Of a DNA stretch of 64,000 nt, positions 42,432 through 54,202 are shown in pieces. This DNA comes from Chaetoderma sp. LZ-2023a (lineage: Eukaryota > Mollusca > Caudofoveata > Chaetodermatida > Chaetodermatidae). Made by a program: the position numbers and the translations under genes. Under the pieces are notes generated by a model. The model was not told where the DNA came from. It ran no database searches and saw nothing but the letters and a program-made list of their open reading frames with translations. Position 1 is the stretch's first letter. Every line of letters begins with the position of its first letter. The stretch spans positions 82,817,426 through 82,881,425 of the forward strand of contig CM067367.1 of the NCBI GenBank assembly GCA_034401795.1, written 5' to 3'.

Positions 42432-42954
42432 TTGCCAGAATTCGTAATTGGCGGGAGGGAGGCGAGGTCAAAAGACCAGCTCATCCCTTGCGCGTTTTGC
42501 GCATGAAGCACTAACATCTGAAATTGTGTGACCTACACAATCAGGCAATGATTTGAACAGCGGATAACACACAACCGATGGTGAGAGTAATGACCGTATG
42601 TCAAATGCGCTCCCCCACCCCCCTCCTTTTGGGAAAGGAGAAGCTATGACCTCAATGTCCCATACGCTAAGAGATGAAGGGCTTCATTTTGTATACTCTC
42701 AATAAATGAACCACATAATACACAGGTACCATTACATTATTGTTAAATAAGGGTAATACATCATGACAATAAATTATGTAACAACAAAAGGCAGTACTGA
42801 CCTTATGCATGAAAGCTGTATCCACCCAGTCCACATCAGTGAAGGAAATATGATACACGAATATGCGGTGGTTTCCACAATTAAAATGTGCTGTCTGAAG
42901 ACAGCAAGTGCAAAGTATCTACAATATATACACCTGATCATCTTTTGAATATCA

Positions 42955-44691
42955 ATAAGGCAAGAGGGGTAGTGGTGTCACTGAGGTAATGGTCGGTAAA
43001 ACCTGACTCACAGTGCCACTGAGCTACCGACATAATGTTATCCACTGGCACCCGTGTTAAACAGGGCGGTGAACACCACTACGCCACAGATACTGTGAGC
43101 ATTGGCTAAGTCAACTTGTTTACCAGTGGCAGATTTGTGGCAAAATTGAATACATTCCACAATCCACCTAGATATAGTGTCTTTAGATGCCCTGCCAAGG
43201 GGTTCAATATAAGACAACCATAACGAGGATGGGTACGTCCACCATTCTGTGTACTTGTTTGTACCTGTTTAATGCGCGGACTGGACACCATGCTTTGGAA
43301 TTAGGATCAAACCTAGTCAAAGCTGGTAAAACAATTGGTTGACCTGGATATTTCAGACTGGTTCTTTGCCATGAAATTTATTCTATGTAGAAGCCTAATG
43401 TAACCACATAACGGGCTGCCTCGACGGATAAAGCATGAATCTCGCTCCTCCATCTTGCAGAGACCGCAGCAATTAGAAATACAGTCTTAAGTGTCAATAT
43501 TTTCATAGAAATGGCACTTAGTGGTTCGAAGGGCTTGTCTGCTAGCACTTGAAGTACTAGAGATAAACTCCAAGATTGAATCGCTGGTGGATTTCTTGGT
43601 CTTAGATTACCCATGCCTTTTATTAAAGTGTTTAATAAACAGACTTCTTCACTTCCGCTACCAGCCAAGCAAGGGATGACTGATGTCAAAGCTGACTTGT
43701 AGCCAGCAATAGAGTTAGGCTTGAAGCTATAGGCATCATACAGGTGACAGAGGAAATCGGCTACTACCTGAATAGATGCATCCATTGGATTAAAATCTCT
43801 GTTTGAGCACCATTCTGCAAATCGATTGAGTTCATAGTTATATGCTCTGGAGGTTGACCCGCTTCTGGCTTTTGCCATAAACATGGCTTCTCGGTCAGAA
43901 AAGCCCTCCTTAACTTTAGATTCCTTGACAACATCCACGGAGTCAATTGGAACATTGACGGGTTGTTGTGAAGGGACATGCTCTGGAAAATAATATTGCC
44001 CATTAGAGGCAGAGGAACCGGATTGCAAACCAGAAGGTCCAGCAGATCCGTATACCATGATCGGCTTGGCCAATTTGGGGCGATCCGAAGCACTTGGCAC
44101 TCCTCCTGCCTGATTTTCTGAAGGACTTTTGGAATCAGGATTGCTGGTGGGAATGCGTATGCATACATTCTCTCCCAGCCGATAGCTAACGCATCTATTG
44201 CGTAAGCGCTTGGATCTGGAATCGGAGACGTACGCCATCATCTTCGCATTTTTGTTCGTTGCGAACAAATCTATGTAGGGTTTCCTCCAGTGGTCAAACA
44301 GGCGATCCGCCACACATTGATTTAGTTGCCATTCCGTAGGCTCAATGAGTCTGCTAACAGATTTAGCCTTCCAGGAATGTGAACTGCCTTCAAGGTGATC
44401 ATATGATCTAGACACCAGCAAAGCAGTTTTCAAGTCATCATACAGAGACTGGGTGACTTCGTTCTGCCCTGGTGGTTTATGTAAATCATTACTGTTGAGT
44501 TGTCTGATCGAACTAGAACAATCTTGCCATGATCTTTCTTTAAGAAATGTTCCAGGCCCAGAAGTACTGCTCGTAATTACAGTAGATTTATATGGTCCCG
44601 TGAGTGATCCAGATTCCAAAGCCCTGATACAGTGGCTTCTTCCAAGCAAGCCCCCCCCCCCCACTCCGTTCATTGATGCATCTGTGTACAT
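42955..44691 (-). pseudogene. RNase H / MT / recombinase remnants, element 3
   Basis: Recognisable pieces in changing frames: YTDASMNG (RNase H), IDLFATNKNAKM (MT), AYNYELNRFAEWCS (recombinase N-part) and AHSICGV where intact copies read AHSVRGV, so the catalytic Arg is Cys. A 20-bp deletion near 44335 removes the end of RNase H, and one extra base near 43060 shifts the recombinase end. The 437-codon open frame here mixes several parental frames and is not one protein. Confidence 0.85.
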
Positions 44692-44693
44692 CG

Positions 44694-45503
44694 TTATTTG
44701 AGGGTGGGGTGAGCATCACACCCGCCAGGAGATTCTCTCTTCATCCACCATTGAAGGTGGTGAATAAGAGGTTCCAACACTGATGAGTCCAGGAAACCTC
44801 TCCTCTGGGTCCACTGTGTCATGAGAAATAACTGGATAGGCCGTCTGCACAAGGTCGCCTGTGGAATGACTGGTTCCAGAGAAACCATCAACCCCAGCAT
44901 TCTCAAGTAAACCTGTGCCAGTACATGATGACTGTTGCACACCGACTGTATTACTGAGATGAGTATTTCTACTCTCTCCTGAGTAGGATAAACATACCCT
45001 GTCTCTAGATCAAAGAACATTCCCAGGTAAACAAAATTCTGGGATGGAGTCAGCTCTGATTTCTGAAAGTTTATTATCCAGCCTAAGTCTGTGAGAGTTT
45101 TCAAAACAATCTCCACATTTGCTGCAAGACTTTCCCGATTGTGTGCTTTTAACAGCCAATCATCTATGGAAGTGTGGACTGCTATGCTTCTCCTACGGAG
45201 GTATGCTGTTATTGCAAGAACCACCCTGCTGAAGACCAGAGGAGCCGTGGAAATTCTGAATGATATAACTTTGAATTCCCACTGTCGGCCCGGGACTGCG
45301 AATCTCAGGTACCGACGAAAACTCTTCGCAATTGGAATGTGGAAATAAGCATCCTTCAGATCTATGGACGCCATCCACATTCCCATCTCCAAACCCGCCA
45401 ACACCGTTTTGACTGTTTCCATTTTGAAACTCGGAGTGTCTATGAACTTGTTCAATGGCTTGAGGTTAAGAATTGGTCTCCACCCTCCAGTGCTCTTTGT
45501 CAC
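44694..45503 (-). pseudogene. Reverse transcriptase remnant, element 3
   Basis: A 269-codon fragment with MTKSTGGWRPILNLKPLNKF and VHTSIDDWLLKAH. The catalytic box reads SIDD instead of YIDD. A stop near 45505 cuts it from gag. Otherwise closely parallels elements 1 and 2. Confidence 0.88.
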
Positions 45504-45546
45504 TTAAAACACGGTTGAATAGTAGACCGGGTAAATTTGCACCAGT

Positions 45547-47720
45547 TCAATTGCTCCTTTTTGTATGAGGGAATTTATCTCTTCCTCTATACACAACCGT
45601 TGATCTGAATCTCTTGGAATTTGAGTCCAGACTGGAGCCAGAGACTGGTGCGATCGCCAATGGTGGGCCTATCACCCAGTCTGGCTGGTACCCAGCTGAA
45701 AGCCATCGCACGACTAAGCGGTCCTGGGTTAACCACTCCCACTCCTGCTTGTGTAAGGGCAAACGACCTCCCACGGATCCACCTAGGAAGAGAGCTGGAC
45801 ATAAGCAGTGCAGTGTCTCTGGTTCTAGCATTGGTTTGGTTCTTGTGGAAATCGACCCATCAGGCATGATTACCACGACCAGATCCTCGCATGCCACGGC
45901 TTGCGCCGCCCGCGTCACGCGCGCCACGACCCACTCCTTGTGCACCTCGGTACATGGGCGGCGCACCTCAGTGCGCAGGCAGCTGCCTGGCTGCGCTTGA
46001 GGAGCCTGCACCCCTCCCCACACCCCATTGCAGGCCGGTGCTGGCATGGCCGCAGCTTACGCTGCGCCGGTGGTTGGCCTCTGACTTCACCAGCGCCACC
46101 TCGGGCGTGCTGTGGATGGTACGCAGGGGGCGCTGCGCGAATTTGCTCCCTACGAAGCACCTCAAATTGTTCGTGAAGCGTCCTCTGATTATTGACTAGT
46201 GACTGTCTCCTGGAAGTGTCTACATCCCTCACCCCCAGAGACCAGAACCTGACATAGGTGTCCGCAGCAGCCTGTTGTACAGATCCTGAGATGGACACAA
46301 ATTATCTAGTGCAAATGTGAATGTGCGTCTCGCCCTGAGACTTCTAGTCACTGCCCTAGTCGTACATTTCAGCCAGGTTAATACCATCCTGGATGGCTCT
46401 CTGTACTGAGACAGGGCTTGCTTGGTGCGATGCAGACGCTGTTACTACACCCTGTAACAGCTGTGAGACATGCGAGAGCACCACTATGGACACTCTCAAG
46501 CTCTCTTCCGCATCGCGCAACATGGCGTTTGCTGAGCGCAGCGCTCCCGTGTCAGAATGGGAGCCTGGCCGCGTGTCCTCGCCAAGCGCTGCGCGATCAT
46601 CAGCGCTCGGCTTTGGCACTGTACCATATTTCTGGTATTGGCCAGCAACACTACGGTATCGCCTCGCCACCTCACGGGGGGGGGGGCCTTCGCAAGCCGT
46701 CCATTAGGCTTAATGGACGTCTCTGCCGCCGTGAACATATCAACTATATGTTCTGCTAATGGCAGAGATGGCATGGCGGTAACTGGCGGCTTTCCAGCCA
46801 ACCACGGGTGCCTAACGCTTACCAGCCATTGGCACACGGCAGACCAGTCCTCCTCTGTGAGTGCTCGACAAGGCACGGGCCTTCATCATCCTCTATTGCA
46901 CTCGCAGGTCTAAACGTGGCTGGAGCCGTGGATATTGCTGGCCGGCTGTGGAAAACATGCGGGCCCAAGAGAGCAGGCATGTCTTGCGCCAATGCTGAAA
47001 AGCCAGGAGCTGTCACCATCGAAACGTGCGGGGTGTAATCCACCAAACCATGGCCCGGACCAGCCGTCGTCATATCCTCGGCAAGCCGAGGTATATGGAA
47101 ACGGCGGTCATCTGCTCCAAATCGGGCCAGCCTTTGAGCCGTGAAAGCTACCCCTGCGGGAGTAGTTCCATAGGGAAAATTAACCGTGCTCCCTGCAAGG
47201 GGTGCACGATCGTCCATTTCCATGTCCACGGCTTCAACGCAAAGAGCGCCAACCCAGGCTGGCCAGGGAAGGTACCGTAAGAGGCGGCGGTACCTTTCGG
47301 CCGCGGACACTCTAGGCATGAGCCTGTGTCCAGCGGCTCCGGTCCAAGATCAACCGACGACGCAAGCCTCCAGCCGGGATCATTTAGACCTGCTCTAGGA
47401 TCCATTGGCAAGGCGGTGGGCCTTCCAAGATCTACTGAAGCCACCACTTATTCTGAAACATTTTTAGACCATGGACCACGATGGACACCAGAATCAGCGG
47501 TGGGGATTTTCTGCTCGGGAGCAGATGAAGAAGACAATAAATTACTCAGCCCAGGGAGCATGCTGCGAAGCAGCTCTGGTACCAAATCTTTTGTCTTTTT
47601 CATCTCCCCCATCATTTCCCACCTGAGTCTCTTTCTCTTACCCTTCCCCCTTACACTCTTCTTCGCACATTTCTCCTCCTCCGACGCCTTATCCTTCGCC
47701 TGTAACGAGAATGACGACAA
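45547..47720 (-). pseudogene. Gag remnant, element 3
   Basis: Fragments in several frames resemble gag of elements 1 and 2: LAEDMTTAGPGHG, RLARTRGQAPILTRE, SHVSQLLQGVVTASAS and a basic start (KSVRGKGKRKR). Multiple frameshifts and a G-run near 46677 break it. Confidence 0.8.
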
Positions 47721-48519
47721 TGAGTAAAAGCTTCTTTAATAATTTCAATAAATTAGGCCTACAAAGGACGGTGAAAAAGATGAACAACCAGACTCAAAAA
47801 GGATATTAAAAATAATAATATGGTTGTCATAATTTCGAAAAAAGAAAACAGACGAACAACATACAGGTGTAAGACAAATTGTATGGATACATGAGCACAC
47901 TAAACAGTAATAGCTCATGATAAACAGTATGACTGAAAAATTATCGGCAGCAAATAATTACAAATATTTTCAAATATTTTAATGTGCCATAAAGCATAAC
48001 TAGAGTACCCGAGTCTTTAGCAAAGGCATATCACCACGTCCAGCTCATGGAAGCTCCACCACACAACTACTCTTAATCATCACTTACTTATTTGTTAAAA
48101 GAGAAGGGTAGGACTAGAGGGCAGAAAGACATGCTCTCTCTCATGGGAGCCTATATCATTCAGGGGTCTTTTTTTCTAACATTTATAGGGAACTAATGGA
48201 GACAAACCTCTTTAGATGTGAACAAACCTGTGGACACAATCATAAAGAGATATTAGCATTTTATGGTGCCAGATAATAAAATTACCAGTTTTCTGAGCGC
48301 CTATAATGTCTATACAATGTCACGGAAACAGGTGACATCGGGTAATTAAGATGTAATTAAAACATAATTGTACTAAAGTTCACCTGGTAACTTGGTCCTG
48401 GAGTGGCCTCAGGTGAATTAAACTTATCGGACATGATTTCTAGCACTCTAAAACAACTTTAGATATGAAAATTGAGCAAAACTTAGCAAGTGGATACAAA
48501 AACACCAGCATGTGATTCA

Positions 48520-48711
48520 TGCCAATAGTCAAGAAAGAGGCAGTGACAGTCTGCGCATGCACGAGGCTGGGGCTGGCATCCGGCTGGCTGTCACCTGTCC
48601 ACCTGCCCATTAAGGGAACCTATCTTTTTTAATCTGGGGTTATTGAGTGAAGGTCGATAGTTAGGAAATATCATAAGTGTTAGGGAGGTATCTATATCGC
48701 TTGAAGTGAAA
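48520..48711. repeat. DIRS element 3 right inverted terminal repeat
   Basis: GCCAATAGTCAAGAAAGAGG to CGCTTGAAGTGAAA. Its donor-like motif has decayed to GGTATCTAT. Confidence 0.85.
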
Positions 48712-49229
48712 TGGAAAATTAAAGATGGCTGCCGGAAAAATGGAGCAATCAAAATTCTGTATTTAAGTTCTGAAGGATGCCATACTAGGGTTCTTTCATC
48801 CAAGTTTGATTGAAATTGGCCCAGTGGTTTATGAGAAGTAGGCTTTTAAGTGATTTCCAGAAAATCCCAGACGGCCAGCGGAAAAATTGACCAATCAAAA
48901 TTCTGTATACAAGTTCTGAAACATGCCAGCGTACTATCCTCCCAGCTAAGTCCGGTTGAAATTTTCTAAGCAGTTAATGAGGAGTAGCATTTTAAACGAT
49001 TTGCCGCAATTTTTTGGAAAATTCAAGATGGCCACCCAAAAAATTGACCAATCAAAATTCTGTATACAAGTTCTGAAGCCTACCCCCACAGGGTCTTTCC
49101 AGCCAAATTAGGTTGAAATCCGCTAGAGTAGCGTTTTTAAGCAAAAGTTGATGGCCAGACACCGGATGGACAGATGGACGGTCGCCATGCCATAAGCTCA
49201 CTTGGCCATTCTGGCCAGGTGAGCTAAAA
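48712..49229 (+). mobile_element. Helentron/HINE-like element, right part
   Basis: Resumes the unit cut at 42053 (GGAAAATTAAAGATGGC) and runs through GACGGTCGCCATGCCATAAG to GGCCATTCTGGCCAGGTGAG and the CTAA end. The two halves make one element. Confidence 0.8.
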
Positions 49230-49254
49230 ATTTAATTAATTTTAACGAAGAGAG

Positions 49255-49620
49255 TAGACAAATCTAATCTGTCAGTCAAGGACATGTATATGATGTTATA
49301 ATCAATTACGTCACATGTAGATTGATGTCACGATTAGAATGTTATGAATGATGTATGGAACTCTGTCAGGAGCTTTTGAAATTTTGTCAATTGTATGAAT
49401 TGTATGGCTTTACAATTTAATAAACATTTTGAAACTAATTTGACTACAGCAATACCACACAGACAAATTATTTTCAAAATACTTAATTGCTTACCTATAT
49501 ATTAGTTTTCTGGAAATTGAGATCCAGCGAGTTTAGGGTTCAATCGATCCCAACACGGGTAGTGTGGGTGGAGCTGGGGTAGAGATGAGTGGGGCATAGC
49601 TACAGGTGGATTCCTCTATC
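49255..49620 (+). repeat. PalA composite repeat (long form)
   Basis: ATCAATTACGTCACATGTAG, short hairpin 49425-49480, GTTTTCTGGAAATTGAGATC, ending at about CAGGTGGATTCCTC. Its edge lies about 20 bp from a DHX35 donor. Confidence 0.7.
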
Positions 49621-49641
49621 GCTGCCAATGTTTACACTTAC

Positions 49642-49738
49642 CTGTCCTGTGAGAAATGCTAGGATGTCTCCAGGCTTTTCACTAAGATGTATCTTCATCA
49701 CAGTCTGAACTGTTTCTTTTAAATAGTCAGGCGTAGGA
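49642..49738 (-). CDS. DHX35: DHX35 exon opening RecA domain 2 (FLTGQ)
   Basis: Ninety-seven bases encoding PTPDYLKETVQTVMKIHLS and then GDILAFLTGQ. DILAFLTGQ is the classic first strand of the second RecA domain of DEAH helicases. Acceptor TGTTTCAG, donor ACAG|GTAAGT; ends in phase 0. The following 11.8-kb intron holds DIRS element 3, a split Helentron-like repeat and a second tandem-repeat element. Confidence 0.93.
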
Positions 49739-49827
49739 CTGAAACACAGAGAAGTCAGTTGATTGGGCAGCATGTCAGGTAAGATGTAATGATAGTTCGA
49801 GCAGGATTATACCACTCAAATTGCAAA

Positions 49828-50040
49828 TTAACCCTTTATTGGTCATGCCAGTCAAAACTGGCCACTGAAGTGGACTTGCGGAATGGATATTTGCAGGGAA
49901 AGAGAAGCCTATTCTTGAAAATTTACCACGGGAATAACTTCATTCCAGCCGTAAATTAGACTTCTCTTGTCCTGCAAATGGACATTCAAAAGGGAAATAT
50001 TAAAATTTTCTGGACAAAATTTGACCATTAAAGGGTTAAA
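49828..50040. repeat. PalB palindromic repeat
   Basis: Complete ends: TTAACCCTTTATTGGTCATG and TTTGACCATTAAAGGGTTAA. The central hairpin is partly deleted. Confidence 0.8.
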
Positions 50041-50619
50041 ATTCAATACTTTTTCTAAATTATTTCCAAACCCATTTTATCAATTTTGTAATCCATCTTA
50101 TGGACTCTAATGGTGTCCTTTTTAAAATTTAATAAAAAGTTTGACAATTTCAAAGCATGTATTCAACTAATTATGAGTTTCATCTGCCACCCTTTTTGAT
50201 GAGCCTGAGCCAATTTCTTCTAGCCCCCACCCCCCCCCCCCAACCCCACCCCCAAGAGTACCCCCACCCCCTTTGTTGAAGATCCGCCCAGTAGAACGTG
50301 AGTTACTGTCACATACACACACAGGCATCTGAAAAAGATTATTTACATTTCGTGCAAGAGCAAAAATGACAAGCATTACTGTTTAATTTTAATTTTGTAT
50401 ATTTTTTTGCCAAATCAGTAGTGCCAAATTGCACAGTATTTCCAGACCTTGATTCTAAATCATCAAATTCCATGACTTATCCGGATTTCAATTACCGCTT
50501 TACCATAAACTCCGACATTCCAGTGGGAAGCAGAAACAATTCTAACCTCTAATGAGCCATGCTTATATAGTACATGTAATCTATTTAATATATTACACGT
50601 TCATAACTGACCTTTCCAG
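50041..50619. other. No gene; C-rich tract
   Basis: Holds a C-rich run at about 50224-50273 (CCACCCCCCCCCCCC and CCACCCC blocks). Otherwise nothing recognised. Confidence 0.6.
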
Positions 50620-51005
50620 TTTATCCATCAATCATATGATGTCATAATCAACATGACATGTAGGCTGACATCATAATCAATGACATCATGAATGACGTAG
50701 ATAGGCTTGTCACGAACGCTTAATTAATGACGGACTAAGCGTTGCTGTACGAATTGTATATCTTTACTATTTAATAGACATGATGTTGAATATTTTGAAA
50801 CTAATGCGACTGGGCGCTGCTGCTGCTGCCTGTGGCAGCAACAGCACTCAGTCAAATTTGTTTCAAAATATTCAACAGCTTACATGTATAGTTTTCTGGA
50901 AATTAATAATCAGGCAGTTCAGGGATTGATCGACCCGAACACAGGAAAATTGTGGATGGAGCTTAGCTAGAGATGTGCGGGGCATGGCTAAAACTGGATA
51001 CCTCC
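50620..51005 (+). repeat. PalA composite repeat (long form), well preserved
   Basis: Good reference copy: ATCATATGATGTCATAATCA at the left, hairpin 50785-50880 with a GCTGCTGCTGCC/GGCAGCAAC tip, TTTTCTGGAAATTAATAATC and TAGCTAGAGATGTGCGGGG at the right. Confidence 0.75.
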
Positions 51006-51364
51006 ACTACATCCGTGTGTACAGAGATTGGTGCTCGGTATTCCATGTGAATGATGGCCCTCACCCTGCCATTATAAGCTGATTTGTTTTCATCTGGGGC
51101 AAAAGCGCAAAACATACACAAAACCTATCCCCATGTTTGATGAATACAAGTATTCAGATTTATCTCTTTGGTCTTCAGCCAAGTTTCCATAATTCCTTGC
51201 GTTTACCACTGCTTAACCGTAACTGGAACCTGTACCATTTTCGCGGTAGAATAAACTATAAGACTGAACATGTTAGTAGTTATTTTCAGACGCAGAGATT
51301 GCATAAGATAAAGGGAGATTGCCAGCCAAAATGGGAGAGTTGTTGCATATCAGGGCCATAGAAT

Positions 51365-51690
51365 TTCTAGCTATGTAACGCCCATTTCTAGCTATGTCCC
51401 CACGCCCACATTTCAAGCTGAAACTTCAATTCTCAAAATCCCAATATCATGGTAATTATACATGTAAGTTGTGGAATATTTTGCAACTAACCAATCATAT
51501 TAGTCTCCAATTATTCACCAGAATGTTTATTAAATTGTGAATCTATCACAGACATACAATTCGTACACATGAAGGACTTATTGATTTTCTTAACAGAGTT
51601 ATAATATATCATTATGATTGTGACATCAGCTATCTAGTGCCATAGCTGATTATGACTTCAAATACTTGAGTGACAGATGGGATCCGTTCA
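51365..51690 (-). repeat. PalA composite repeat (long form), reverse, diverged
   Basis: TTTCTAGCTATGTCCCCACG, degenerate hairpin near 51474-51525, TTTATTAAATTGTGAATC and TGATTGTGACATCAGC. Adjacent to a DHX35 exon donor. Confidence 0.6.
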
Positions 51691-51705
51691 TTGTGTATTA
51701 CTTAC

Positions 51706-51774
51706 TCGATACTATAATGGATATCTACAGGAAATGTTCGTCCTTCAACTGTTAAAATGGCTACTGAATCCTTG
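51706..51774 (-). CDS. DHX35: DHX35 exon with VEGRTFPVD block
   Basis: Sixty-nine bases; after one base of a shared codon reads KDSVAILTVEGRTFPVDIHY. The V-EGRT-PV block is where DEAH helicases link the two RecA domains. Acceptor TTATTGCAG, donor ATCGA|GTAAGT. Begins in phase 2 and ends in phase 2, in step with both neighbours. Confidence 0.92.
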
Positions 51775-52140
51775 CTGCAATAACAAACAATAACAAATAA
51801 TACTGATTTGCAATGTCAACAGGTAACATTTTCTAAGTTAAACATAATAACCGTGAATCATATATCATATGACCTATATATTGATGTATGAATTTCTTTT
51901 AACAGACATAAACATACCGACGTACTGACTTATAGGAGCTGTAAGTTGCAGTTAGAAAATGTTAAACAATATATAAATCGTGAATCTAATTTACTATCTC
52001 AATAATTAACAGAACACTGAGTACAGTGGAATCACAGCTTACAATTTCCATTCGTTGTCATTTTTATAACTTGTGTTTATTCTTTAAACAAAGTTGCTGC
52101 ATCAAAAAAGCATCCATTTTGTCTCTATGAGAATTGTTCA

Positions 52141-52300
52141 TACTTACCAGATGTACTATTATGATAATGTTTATTATCTAGTCTAGCTCCAAATAAACAA
52201 TTAAAACTCGCACTCTCCATGGTGCTGCCCATATTACGTCCGGGAATTACCATTTGCCTCCAGGTACCGAGTTAATTCCCAACTACAGTCAGATTTGTCT
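52141..52300. repeat. DIRS element 4 left inverted terminal repeat
   Basis: TACTTACCAGATGTACTATT to CAGTCAGATTTGTCT; inverted partner at 60931-61091 with scattered mismatches. Confidence 0.88.
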
Positions 52301-52365
52301 TACATTTGTCTTGACAAACAGCAAAAGCAGCTCAGCCTCACCTCAGCAGGGCGGCTGAAGCAGGC

Positions 52366-52470
52366 CATAGTACATCTGGTAAGTATTAACAATTCTCGTA
52401 GAAACAAAAGCGGATGCTTTTTTTATTCTACTTCGAAGAATACTTACCAGATGTACTATGATAAACTCCA
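52366..52470. repeat. DIRS element 4 internal complementary region
   Basis: CATAGTACATCTGGTAAGTA to GCGGATGCTTTTTT complements the left end; TTATTCTACTTCGAAGAATA to GATGTACTATGATA complements the right end. Same circle-junction logic as elements 1-3. Confidence 0.88.
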
Positions 52471-53068
52471 GATTTCGACAGCCAAGAAAAGAGGTGAGGC
52501 TCGAAACAGCTCTCATCTACTGTCCGACAGAGAAGGTTGTGAAGAGACTGAGAACCCCAGCATACGCTTGGGTCCCGCCATCCAACTCATAGAGTGTTAA
52601 ACTTCCATGGTCTAGACCGCGTTCTGAAACACACCCTCCCCACCCCCCTCATTTGTCCGCACAAATTCCTGAGGGTTGTCAAAATGGAAGGCAACACCCA
52701 CCAGACTCTCGGCTAGGACAGTCCAGGAGAGTGCAGAGAAGCTACTACAACTTCTAATTATGAAAAAAATATCAGTAATTTGATTAGATTTTCAAATTTG
52801 AATGCATCTATTGTCTGTTGCAATAAATAAGAATACTCTTGAGCCAGACTTTTCCACTTAATCAGTCAGGGAATTCGACTGTAAGTGAAACAATAATAAT
52901 ATTAGTCACTTAAACTAGGAAAAACTCACCATTCTGAGTGCTGGGTCTTTCTTGATCATTGCAGAAGCTTCACCTAATCCACGGTCGTTCACAGTGCATA
53001 TGCATCACCTGTGTCAGTGCCTGTGGAAGAACCTTACGAAGTATGTGTTAAGAGTGGCCAGATGTGGC

Positions 53069-54084
53069 CTAACTGAGATTCGACAAATTGGCGACGGCTA
53101 CCGGAGTAAGTGTGCTGGAGATATCGCGAAGGTAGAAATCAGTAAATGACAACTCAGCATGCCTCTGTGCTACAGACATCACCTCCACTAATGAGACACC
53201 CTTATAAAGGGCTGACGATGCTGCTAGTGCTCGGACTTGATGGGCGATCACATGATAAATCTGCTTTCCTGTTGCGATTTTATGCGACATCTGAATAGCA
53301 TCGACTATCCAAAGAGAAATAGTGTCTTTCGAGGTGCGAAGATGAGGACCTTTGAGACATAACCACAGGGATTTCGGGTCATCTCTCCACTCCTCAGTGC
53401 GTTTCTTATACATCGTCAGACATCTGACAGGACACCAAGCAGAAGAGCTTGGGTCATGTCTAACAAAACTTGGCAAATTGATCGGCTGTCCTGTATATTT
53501 AAGTGACTGATTCTCTGCCAGGAAAAAAGACATGGTAATAGTCTTAAACCTTCACCCATAACGATAAAACGGTCTTGTTCGGCAGGAAGTGCACGAATTT
53601 CGCTTCCCCTTCTCGCCGATGCTACTGCAACCAGGAAAACTGACTTAATAGTAAGCAGTTTAATATCTATAGATCTAATTGGTTCAAAGGGAGCATGCCC
53701 TAAAACCTTAAGAACAAGAAATAGATTCCATGCTGGGATAGGAATTGCCTGTCTAGGTCGCAAATTGCTCATTCCTTTAACAACTTCGTTTAAAGTGTCG
53801 TTCTCCACTCCTACTAAGGCCAGACTGGGAACGACTGATGCTAATGCAGACTTATATGCTGCTAGGGTTGAAGGTACAAATTTGTCAACCTCGTATAAAT
53901 GGCAGCTAAAATCTGCTATGTGTTGAACAGACGCATAAAAGGGATTAATATCTCTTCCCTTACACCACTCTGCAAATTTGTTGATTCTATAATTATGTTC
54001 TGGTGGTTGACCCCCTCCCGGCTGAAGCGATAAACTTTGCCATTTGCTCCGAAAAGCCAACCTCGATTGCTCTCTGGTTGACAT
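53069..54084 (-). pseudogene. Tyrosine recombinase remnant, element 4
   Basis: Two overlapping frames. The N-part has YRINKFAEWCKGRDINPF and RRGSEIRAL (first Arg); the C-part has IAHQVRALAASS (H-x-x-R), AQRHAELSFTDFYLRD (His and Tyr). Catalytic residues survive, but a frameshift near 53500 and a gap near 54020 split the gene. Confidence 0.85.
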
Positions 54085-54202
54085 CTATGCAGTCAATTGG
54101 AATATCTCCGGTCTGTCGTGGAGATATAGACCTTTGTTCTGAAAAATCAGATCCATTCTGTCTGGAAGAGGGATTGGATAGCAGATCAGAAGGTCCAGCA
54201 GA

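Larger units (their letters stand above)
42054..48711 (-). mobile_element. DIRS-like retrotransposon, element 3 (decayed)
   Basis: A 6.66-kb diverged relative of elements 1 and 2 with the same order and ends (AAACAAAATC left, CTTGAAGTGAAA right). Frames are broken in gag, RNase H and recombinase. Catalytic changes include YIDD to SIDD and loss of the recombinase second Arg. Inserted in a Helentron-like repeat without target duplication. Confidence 0.92.

Noticed and set aside
43378-44691. A 437-codon open frame in element 3 as an intact gene
   Set aside because: It moves through RNase H, a non-coding frame, MT and recombinase pieces because of frameshifts; it is a mosaic of parental frames.
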